Shown here: positions 55,500 through 64,000 of the stretch, piece after piece
Position numbering within the stretch: position 1 is the stretch's first letter
How the letters are laid out: each line of letters starts with the position of its first letter
Assembly (NCBI GenBank): GCA_033065855.1
Contig: JAVXUO010000171.1
Coordinates: 186,001-250,000 of the forward strand
Origin: Escallonia rubra
Lineage: Eukaryota; Streptophyta; Magnoliopsida; Escalloniales; Escalloniaceae
DNA: 64,000 nucleotides
Reading direction: 5' to 3'
Translations under genes and position numbers: made by a program
Notes under the pieces: model-generated
The model's database searches: none
The model's input: the letters and a program-made list of their open reading frames with translations, nothing else
Told to the model about the DNA's origin: nothing

Positions 55500-55890
55500 G
55501 TCCCTTGACGTAAGCTCATATCTTAGATAGTCTTCGTAGCAACTGCTACGTTGTTCAGTAGGCAAAAACCCTTTGCTTCAGCATCGTGTCCAGGTTGTCC
55601 GACCACAGCAAATCCAGAGTTTATCTCACCTTTTGCCACCTTCATAGCAAGCTCAGAGCAAGTACTTATTCGCTCTTGATAAAACTACTTGAGTGTTACA
55701 GGAAGACAAAAATAAAGCATTGTACTACCTCAAAGACACAACTAGCAGCAGTCAAAGCTGCCTGACATGAACCCTGGTTGTAATAAACATCATTATCTCC
55801 AGCATGCTTGCTATCTTTCCTACTCAATTGCGTTGAAGTCACTGTCTTGATGAAGTCAACGTGTTGTTGGGGTACGAACAAATAATACAT
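55500..55890 (-). pseudogene. Histone deacetylase (class II, HDA5/HDA18-like) exon remnants
   Basis: Two adjacent minus-strand pieces resemble consecutive exons of a plant class II histone deacetylase. The first (about 55880-55730) reads HVDFIKTVTSTQ and YYNQGSCQAALTAASCVFE. It is followed by a GTAGTA that could be a splice donor. The second (about 55665-55505) reads [27 protein letters not shown] and LLNNVAVA before a stop. In active enzymes the middle motif is RPPGHHAE with two catalytic-site histidines. Here the second histidine is aspartate, arginine is missing and a few residues before GFC are lost. The zinc-binding domain downstream (DWDVHHGN) is not found. This is a fragment of a dead gene copy. 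The role of the parent family is removal of acetyl groups from lysines. Confidence 0.7.
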
Positions 55891-56779
55891 TATTATCTTC
55901 AGCAGACATGGCTTCCAAACAAACACATCTCAAAAGAGGAGAAGGAATGATCAATGAACGTGCATACGACTATTATAGTGATATTTCTGCGTTAGTATAT
56001 ATATGGTGGAACTAATCTGCTGGCCGCGAGGGCAACTTCAACTAAGTGATCCGCGCGATCTGGGTGTCCATCCTTAAAGGACTGACGGCCCAAATCTATT
56101 TTTTTTTAAAAAAAAAAACTAGCCATCCACTACACTGTGTAGCTGACGGGTATTTTGTTCAAAATACCCTCCACGATCTGGGACAATGCCCGTCCGCTAC
56201 ACTGCAACGGATAACTTTGACTTGACATTTTGTAAGCCAAAACGTTGTCCACTATACAATGTAGCGGTTGACTTTTTGGCTGACAAAATGTCTCGTCTGA
56301 TCTGGCAGATAGTGGGGCAGATATATCCAAAAATGTCCTACTCGCCAACTCTTCTTCCTTCTTCAACCTCTTGAGCTCCACTTCTATTTTCAGTTCCCTT
56401 CAAGTTCCAAGTTTCAAGCAACCAAGCTTCAAGCTTCACTAAAACAATGTAAGTTTGTGATCTCAAAAGCTTATGAGTATAGTGGTAAAGCTTTTTTTGG
56501 TTGTTTATATAAAAAAAATTTGTTGTATTTGTCATGCTAAATTAGTCTATTTATCAAAATAATTTTTATTTGTTATGTTCAAGAAATTATATTTTTGTAA
56601 TTAATTTTCATGCCTAAAAAATGCTACAATTTGATACTTAAACGTAAGTTATTTCTACATAGATCTTGTTTTACAATGTCTGATTTCGTGTCAAGCTCTA
56701 ACACACAAGTAGATGTTAGTGACCCTTATCTAGTGCGAATGTTTCGAACATCGAAATAAACCGAAGAATATTTTTGAGC

Positions 56780-58926
56780 GTATTCGTTGAGGGTTGGTTT
56801 TGGCATTAGAATCAAGACAACTAGAACAAGCAGCATAACAAAAAAATATACTCATGGTTATATGAGCAATTACCCATTGCAAAATGAGAAACACGTCACT
56901 AATGATGATAGTGATGATGAAGTAGCTAGGATATGCATTATGAAGATGGGACTTCTTTGCACACATGAATTGCAAGGTCAATATGTATGTAAGCCATAAA
57001 CCCAAACTAGATCATTGGTTTATTACTAGCTTGGAATTGGAGCATAATCACGCGTTAGTAATGAGTCAGAAGCATCAACATAATAAGATGGGTAATGTCG
57101 CGAGGAGCCTAATTCACACAATGAGTAATGCGCAGATAGGACCTACCGACATTGTTGATGATATTGCTGAATAGGCTGGGGGGAATACAGAATATGAGTC
57201 AACATGACAGACATTCGTAACGCGGTCCGAACCCAAAGACGGGCCGTATATAACATCGATGATGCTCAATCAACAATGAGCCTATAGAAGCGGATGCAAA
57301 TGGAGGACCCGCAGTTTACTTACGAGTATGATCTTGACGACGAGCACTTAATTACCATAATTTTTTGGCTCGACAGTCGTTCGAGACTTGCTTATCAGTA
57401 TTTTGGAGATGTCGTGACTTTTAACACCACCTAGCGTATCAATAAATATTCGATACCTTTCATTCCTTTCACAGGCATTAATCATCATCATCACTCTATC
57501 CTGTTTGGGTTCGCATTGTTAAGGGATGAGAACGAAAGTTCTTTTGTATGGTTGTGTTTAAGGCGTGACTGGAAGCAATGAACTTCAAAGCATCTAAAGT
57601 TATCATCATCGATCAAGATTTGGTAATGAAGAAGGCTATTGCTACCTTCATCCCAGATTCTCGGCACAACATGTGCACTTGACACATAAGCAACAAATAC
57701 CCTGAACGTCTACATCACGTGTATGCAAAGTATCCAGACTTTAAACAAGATTTTAATATGTGCAATAACAAGTCGTTAACAATTGGGGAATTTGAAGAGG
57801 GGGGAAAAACTTGTTGAGGACTACTCATTGCAAGATCACGAGTGGCTCCAACACTTCTATCGGCTCAAAAAACAATGGATTGGCGTTTACACCAGAAGGT
57901 ATTTTTCTGCGGGCATGAAAATGAAGTGCAAGAGTGAATCTATGAATGCATAGCTATGTCTGTACAGCTACGAATTTGAAGAGTTTTGTCATAAGTGCCC
58001 AAAAAGCGGTTGCACAGATATTCATGAAAGAAAGGGTTACGGACTTTGCAAGCACGTACAAACAAAGAAGGTTGCATGAGACCCCGCTGGAGGTGAATGG
58101 TGCAAAAGTCTATACGAAGGAGATGTTCATACATTGTAAAGTAAAACAGCAAAAATCCGGACGATACAATATAAACAAGGTGGCAAAGGAGTCTTCACGT
58201 GAATACAAAGTTTATTCGTTGATGAATGATTTCGTCCCTGAGAAGGTGCATAGACTGTATAAGGTGAGACATGACACAGAGTTGGATATGGTGACATGTG
58301 TTTGCAAGAAGTTAGAGTTCTATGGCATGCTGTGTCGACACATTATGCAATTTTTTACTCCAAAGAATATCAAGGCAATCTCTGATAAATACGTCTTGCC
58401 ATGATGGACTAAGGTTACAAACATGTTGCACAGTACCATTGCAATTCCGGAGCATCTGTATACTGATTTTGAAGAATCAGAGACGCTGTGATATAATCAT
58501 CAAGTGACAATGTTCAGACGTTTGTCCGTAAAGGGTTCTGTTATAATGGTCGGATATAAATATCTCTGCGATCTAGCAGAGCAGCAAGATCCCATTGTTG
58601 ACCATCTTGAAGTAGCTTCAGTCAACAATGCAATTGACACTGAACCTATATGGGGACCAAAAGACGATGAGCCACTTGAGGAAGAAGACAATGATATCCG
58701 ACCTTTGGATCCAATTATATCACAAATGAAAGGCCGCAAGAGATCTACATGAATGAAGAGCTCTATTGAACAAGCAACCCAACCTAAAAAGCTTAAAAAG
58801 TATGCATTGTGCAATAAAATGACCAACCATGACAAGCGAAACCATTACAAGGTACTGGGGATAAGTCTAGGGAGTTTGCGTGACGAGAAAGAAGACGATG
58901 CCAAAGAAGATGAAGTGGACCTTTAG
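56780..58926 (+). pseudogene. FAR1-related/MULE transposase pseudogene
   Basis: Pieces in all frames follow the order of FHY3/FAR1-family proteins, which descend from MULE transposases. The FAR1 DNA-binding domain is seen as VGFGIRIKTTRTS (56795) and KLDHWFITSLELEHNHALV (57005). The transposase core has YFGDVVTFNTT (57400), HHHHSILFGFALLRDE (57485) and an APKVIITDQD-like piece near 57595. A linker, FASTYKQRRLHETPLEVNGA, lies near 58045. The SWIM zinc finger (CVCKKLEFYGMLCRH, 58294-58340) is intact. The long final frame 57946-58404 is open, but stops and shifts elsewhere break the gene, including within the DDE core. A tail rich in acidic and basic residues ends at 58926. It could be a dead domesticated FAR1-related gene, but the repeat flanks favour a transposon copy. 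Confidence 0.85.
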
Positions 58927-59116
58927 TGTACGGACTTTATAATAATCTTTTATTAATAATCAAGTCTATGGGCGTTGTATTTGAATTATAGACTTTGTAA
59001 TAAACCTAGATGTTTATTCATAATCAAATTTGTTTTTACCATTGGGTTATTCATGACTTTTGTTTCTTTACCATCTGAATTTTAATGTACTATTGCAGTA
59101 ACCAATTTAGTTTTGC

Positions 59117-59410
59117 AGAACATTAGCCTCCAACACTTAGAAAAATTTCAATCATTTTAGCCGTCCGCTAGGTAATGTAGCGGACGGCCTAGCAGAAACA
59201 TTAGCCTCCAACACTTAAATTTTTTTTTAATCATTTTTATTGTTCCCTAGATAATGTAGCGGACGGCCTAGAAGAAACACTGGCCTCCAGCACTTAGAAA
59301 AAAATTCGGCCTTTTTCATTGTCTGCCAGATAGTCTAGCGGACAGTTGGGAAGTACAAGAAACAGTCTGCTCAATCGTCCGCTATACTATGTGGTGGACA
59401 GTTAAGCAGA
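59117..59410 (+). repeat. Hairpin-containing 78-80-bp tandem repeats
   Basis: Three units begin AGAA(A)CA(T/C)T(A/G)GCCTCCA at 59117, about 59194 and about 59273. Each ends in a TAGCGGAC-type arm. In the first unit the arms are perfect: CCGTCCGCTA and TAGCGGACGG (59161-59170 and 59178-59187) around a 7-base loop. A diverged fourth hairpin follows near 59375. Confidence 0.9.
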
Positions 59411-59671
59411 CTTCACACACATGTTTTTTTCAATTTTCAAACCACCATCAACATGTTTCAAGCATTCTCAAAGCAACCACAAGACATAAATTCTCAAAAA
59501 TAATACTCAACTATAACGCACCACATCCAAAATAAAAAACCATAAACTGATGAAATTAAAAGGAGTTATATTTCACAAATACAAGAAATACTGAAGTGCT
59601 TTTTTATTACATAAAAATATACGTCCAATGTTATCCGACCTTTGGTGTAGCCGGATTCACAATATCCCTAA
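59411..59671. other. Spacer between the converging genes
   Basis: AT-rich, no gene recognised. The 3' ends of the FAR1-type gene (+) and PMD-C48 gene (-) face each other across 59-59.7 kb. Confidence 0.5.
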
Positions 59672-62600
59672 CTAGTCTAGGCCTCCTTGATCAATTTGCC
59701 GAGCTATCATATATCTAAAGCTGTATATATCTTCTTGGCTCCAGTTGGCCTTCTTGAGGCTCTCAGACCGACAAATGTAGTCCATGCACATCAAGACAAG
59801 GACGCCACAATCCGCCTGATTCTTTTGCATGGGCCTACGTTTCTTCACTTGACTATCGAGATTCGGCCTTGCCGGTACATTTTGTCTACTAAGAGAGTGA
59901 AGCATGGCATAAAACATATCATGCGGAAGAATAAAAATGGCAGAAGCTACGAGAGTCAAATTATAGTGACCAAGTTAAGAAATAGAAGAACTGTAACAAA
60001 ATACAAAGCTTACCATAGTCGCCAATTGTTCTTTGAAAATGTCATTTAGAAGCATCAAGGGTACATCGTTGTGGAGACTGTTGAGCATTGAAATCCTCAT
60101 AGCCCGTTGTTCATCGCAAAGTAAATACCAATGGGAGTGCTCTAAGAAGGATACTAGAAAGACATCCGCCTCATGGAAGTTAACAAAATTCGCAGTATAC
60201 GTGAAAAATGCAGAAGCTCCTTAGGTTGACGCCAATGGATCAATGTTTCTTCCCCCTCACTAGACACCATCGTTGTCATTCTCTATAGAGAAGTGCATCC
60301 AACATAAAAGCACGGGGATATGTATATGCTCTATCCCTCTCTCGACACATTAGAAGCTTAATACGGCAGTTAACATCGTATCTTCCAACCAATGAGCCGC
60401 CCTGAGGGTGGACATTCCACCCTATGAGATATCGTAATCAACGTCACTTTATTTCACACCACTTTATGAGCGTAGCTGGGGGGGGCTTGCTAAAGTATTG
60501 TTGGTGACTAGGGAACGCTTTGTCAGCTTCAGAGGCTTCAATGGATGACCTTTAGGATAAGAGGAATTGACGGGGTAGAGGGTGGGGATTGACCGAGGGA
60601 TATTGTTGTCCTTGGGGCTCTTCGGGTATCCCAAGGCGCGAAGTGGAAAGTCCCACCCACGGCACGAGTTACAGTGACTCTGGGAGGATGAAGTTCGCAA
60701 AGTCAAAATCTTGTGTAACTTGACTCCGAGGATCTGGTGTAACGTCCGAGTCCCTAATCAAAGAAAACGAAGGGTTACTCCACTCGTTCCAATGAGCTAT
60801 TCCCATACCCGAAGGCTGCCCCCAAGCATCACCCGTTCCAGCTCCCGAGGGACCACCAATTCCCTCGCTCACCTCGAAGTCTGCCTTAAGGGATCATCCA
60901 TTCCCTCACTCATATGGGAAGGCTGCCACGAGGGATAATCCATTCCCGGGCTCACACCTGAAGGCTATCTCGTATAGCCCCTCACAAAATTCTCGTAGCT
61001 ATACGCTAAGATCTCAGTATTGGAGTGAAGATCCACTCCCATGGCATCTAAAAGATCATTCCGCTCACTCAATTTCTGGAAGAAGGCGAGCGACGCATCA
61101 ACCTACATCGTGTTAGATCATAAGTAACTTTAAACACTACATGAAATTGAATGCAAAACTTATGAGATCAAATTCAAGTGAAATGGGCCTAGGAAACTTA
61201 CAAGCTCGAATGCTCTACGCTCATCAATTATACCCCTGAGCTGGTATTTCTTGCCTCTTATCCACTGTACTAGGTTTATTCTCTTCCGACTGATGTGGTA
61301 GTACCAACCCAAATACTGCTCGATGCTGACCATAAGGTCTGGTCCAACACAATGGCAGCTAGTGTGTCTTGCTAGGATTCCCATAGTCCAAGTTCGGCAG
61401 TGCACAATTCGAGTGCATTCACCTGCCCGAATCGTGGGACATCTAGTGAGTTCCTATTAACCCCCATGTCTGAGGCATCAGCTGGTAACCCCTGCAGGCA
61501 CTGAAAATGTCGCATGGCGCGATCCAGTAGTTGCTACTCCGCGATCTCCCAATGGATCAATGGACTGTGTTGCAACTCAGAGAGCGTAAATATGAACGAC
61601 TCTGCCACCCGTTCCTCCAAATGTTTGTACGGTGCCCAACACATTTGGCTTGGAAACAGCAAGTCGAACTCCCCCCAATAGAATACAATGTTGTGATAGG
61701 GATTATCTCTCATCGAGTAGTGGCACTCCCTCCGATTGTACTCCCAAGCGCGCAACCGAGGCCACATAGTATTAGCTCCCTCCTTACGACAGGGTACGCC
61801 GACACTGAAATGTTCATAAGACCATACTTGAGAACAAAGACAAATTGGGATTGTATGGTCAGGATTTATTGTGCACTGACTAATAAAAAATTATCAAAAA
61901 ATGAAATTAAAAGAATTGTATGATATACCAGCAACAATGAGAGACATGCACAAACAAGTATGCAAGTACGCAAGTATGGTTGCGTGATACAAGTATGCAA
62001 GTGTGGCTGCACCTCAATCGTACTCCCTAACCTCTTTCAGGTTACGAACAGAGCTAGATATTTCACGTGAGCCGTGTTCTTTGTCGTCGTATCGAACCGT
62101 GTATATTACAAGCATCCCTTTCGTGTAGTCTTTCGGCAAAAACCTTGAACCTTGTACCGTGCCTAAATTCATTCTTATGTATCGAACCGAAGAGTCCCTA
62201 GCAACTCTCTTATTTGTCACGGAAATGTTCGTACAAGTAACCGGCCATCCCGTCATGGTTAACCCCAAGATGTACCCTATATCTTCTAAAGTTATTGTCA
62301 TCTCTCCAAGAGGGAAGTGAAACATGTCCACCATTCCACAAGGGCACATATTAAGGTCCAATCAAGTTGTTGAAAAATATTGCCATAGGTAAAAATCCCA
62401 AAATCCATTCCAAACAACAATATTTTCGGTATTTTGTTCAACCTCCACTCTCCAAATTGTTCGGTTACTTCTACTGTGTTAAGTATTGCTCTTTCTTACT
62501 AATTAACAAAGAGTATTTAAGCAAAGTAAAAGGTATACAATGTTCATGAAACTAAAAAAGTAAAAAAAAAATTAAGTATCTTACGTGTCCATTCCTGATG

Positions 62601-62690
62601 GATGTACTAATATGGTTTGCTTGGTCTTACAATACGGAAGGATCTTCTGGTCCGGGGTTAAAGGCCTTTTTGTGACTGAAATTATACAAA
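59672..62690 (-). pseudogene. Plant mobile domain-C48 (Ulp1-like) protease gene, decayed
   Basis: Read on the minus strand. NPGPEDPSVL...DQANHISTSIRNG (about 62680-62590) precedes a GTAAGA splice donor. The PMD core is at 62361-62014 (MFHFPLGEMTITLEDIGYIL, GLTMTGWPVT). More PMD sequence follows at 61767-61410 (YWGEFDLLFPSQMCWAPY, DRAMRHFQCLQGLP, DVPRFGQVNALELC) and 61405-61160 (SIEQYLGWYYHISRKRI). A helix-like stretch lies near 61110 (DLLDAMGVDLHSNTEIL). The C-terminal C48 protease domain is at 60230-59672, with EHSHWYLLCDE (catalytic-type histidine) and QADCGVLVLMCMDYICR (catalytic-type cysteine). PMD proteins occur as plant genes and inside transposons, and C48/Ulp1 enzymes cleave SUMO or related modifiers. 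A TAG at 61534-61536, an in-frame stop and shift near 61400, and an interrupted first exon indicate a dead or partly mis-spliced copy. Introns are inferred. Confidence 0.75.
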
Positions 62691-62811
62691 TACATCAAGT
62701 TCGGAAGTTTCTATGAAACATTGGCGAATTGTCAATGCTAGCACATTCATAATACACCATCTATATATATATACGTACACATCCATATATAATACATCAT
62801 CAAAATCATGG

Positions 62812-62871
62812 AAACTATTTTACGCTTTCTCAATGTGCAATAAAACTATTTTACGCTTTCTCAATGTGCAG
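62812..62871 (+). repeat. 31-bp tandem duplication
   Basis: AAACTATTTTACGCTTTCTC and the following eight bases occur twice, starting at 62812 and 62843, with no mismatch over the first 28 bases. Confidence 0.9.
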
Positions 62872-63715
62872 TGAGTTTCAAATATATAGTTGGTCTACTG
62901 TTGGAGAATCGCATGTATTTTCAGGAGTTGTTGACCTAAAGCATCATAAGTACCAACTGTAAAGTATGAGAAATCTTAAGATCTCCTATATATTCCTTTA
63001 TCATTGATGTGCAATCAACCCAAGCAGTTTCATGGAGCTTACTAGCTTTTGAAAATAGCACTTTTACTAGAAATGAAGATTTGGCTCTAAACAAGTAATA
63101 ATAATCGGGGTGGAAGATAATTTTCCATAATAGGATATGAAGGTACTTAACTGATTGAGTCCCTATTGTGATATAAGAGAGCTCTTTCCCTGTGCAATCA
63201 AAACAAAAAACATGCACTCAGACATGTATACCAATCCTTGACAAATACCATACGGTGAAAGTAAATCAATCTAGGAGATGCTTACTGCTCTAGAATCTGG
63301 ATATGAACACCGTACCAGAACCATGTAGATCGATATAATTAAGCTGGATGAATGAATATGCAAACTGATTCTAACCCTCATTTATTCTTCAAGTATTTAT
63401 CGATTCTTCAACCAACCAACCTAGATTTTCTTTTTCCTGTTTGACACGCCACTATGTACTACTCACTCTGGAATACACTGAATTTACAAATAACTTCATT
63501 GCCAAATCAATGAATAACTAGGATCTGGGTAGCCTTCCCCTGCCAACTACCTCATTTAGTTGATTGCCTGCTTTTTCAGATCTATGCTACTGCATATTGG
63601 GCTGTACACAACCAAACTACTCGAATATGAATGAACCAAGATTTCAAAATACGTTGAGTTGTCAGAATAAAATAGAGACGGAGATCGAAGGAGAAGAGAG
63701 AAGATTGATCAAAAG

Positions 63716-63744
63716 AGAAAGAGATAGAGAGAGAGAGAGAGAAC
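63716..63744 (+). repeat. GA microsatellite
   Basis: A nearly pure GA run with one interruption (GAGATAGAGA...). Confidence 0.9.
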
Positions 63745-64000
63745 GACGGGATAAGAAGCTTACCTATTGGTGACGGTCGACAGTGGTGGTGATGACGGTG
63801 AAATGTTTTCGCGTGTCAACGGCAAGAGATATGGTGGCGGTGTCGACGGTGAACGCGTGTGGATGAAGGTCGTGCGTGGATGAAAGAAGAAAGGAGAATG
63901 AGACAGATTGATTATGGGTAATAGGCACCCATTTGTAACCCGTATAAATTAATGGGTCAATGGGTTGCAAGATTCTTGACCCATTTAGACCCAATTATCT

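Larger units (their letters stand above)
56110..59410 (+). mobile_element. MULE with FAR1-type transposase (limits inferred)
   Basis: The left flank (56110-56290) carries several CCGTCCGCTACA- or TGTAGCGG-type motifs, and similar motifs recur in three tandem units at 59117-59410. The outermost pieces (CCATCCACTACACTGTGTAG and, inverted, GTCCACCACATAGTATAG) look like diverged terminal inverted repeats. Between them lies a FAR1/MULE transposase pseudogene. Whether the PMD-C48 gene to the right also belongs to the element is open. Confidence 0.55.
62691..64000. other. Noncoding, nothing recognised
   Basis: AT-rich DNA with a 31-bp tandem duplication and a GA microsatellite. No right-hand terminus for the MULE/PMD region was found. 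The frame at 63994-63764 (minus) has no known motif. Confidence 0.5.

Noticed and set aside
1..64000. tRNA, rRNA or known small RNA genes
   Set aside because: I saw no cloverleaf or rRNA-like sequence by eye; a tRNA scan would be needed to exclude a missed one.

Overview
The window is nuclear DNA of a flowering plant, most likely a eudicot. The reasons are AT-rich intergenic sequence, plant LTR retrotransposons, a plant-type L1 LINE with an RNase H domain, a plant mobile domain (PMD) gene, a FAR1-type MULE transposase and remnants of plant receptor kinase and histone deacetylase genes. I could not identify the species. I see no gene that is clearly intact and cellular. The window is a repeat-rich interval built of nested transposons with a few dead host-gene fragments between them.

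Layout. 1-7.45 kb: AT-rich DNA with a possible DUF4408-like relic and a decayed LRR receptor kinase. 7.45-17.93 kb: a deleted minus-strand Ty1/copia element (copia-1) split by two related non-autonomous LTR elements, LARD-B and LARD-C, each with its own target-site duplication (TSD). 18-26.3 kb: noncoding DNA with a duplicated CT microsatellite block, CACTA and hAT fragments, and an LTR with primer-binding site (PBS). 26.3-35.6 kb: plus-strand copia-2 with both LTRs and TSD GCATA. A 3 kb GC-rich array element (E) is inserted in its integrase. 35.6-45.7 kb: a hAT-like remnant, an old copia remnant (copia-3) split by a third copy of the LARD family (LARD-D, itself hit by a MITE), and another MITE. 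46.7-54.7 kb: CACTA-type sequence on both sides of a nearly complete minus-strand L1 LINE. 55.5-55.9 kb: histone deacetylase exon remnants. 56.1-62.7 kb: a decayed FAR1/MULE transposase (+) facing a PMD-C48 (Ulp1-like) gene (-). 62.7-64 kb: nothing recognised.

How it works together. Insertion order can be read from the nesting: copia-1 before B and C; copia-3 before D before its MITE; copia-2 before E; CACTA before LINE. By eye the LTR pair of C differs far less than that of B, so C is probably younger. The most notable signals are these. Copia-2 has no tRNA-type PBS, but the bases just after its 5' LTR are complementary to a stretch inside the LTR, placed where a self-primer would fit. The FAR1-type transposase converges with the PMD-C48 gene in a possible composite MULE. 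The LINE ORF2 is broken by only one homopolymer frameshift and one nonsense codon. LARD B, C and D share palindrome-rich 80-bp arrays whose copy number varies. All homology calls are from reading translations by eye; no database search was run.
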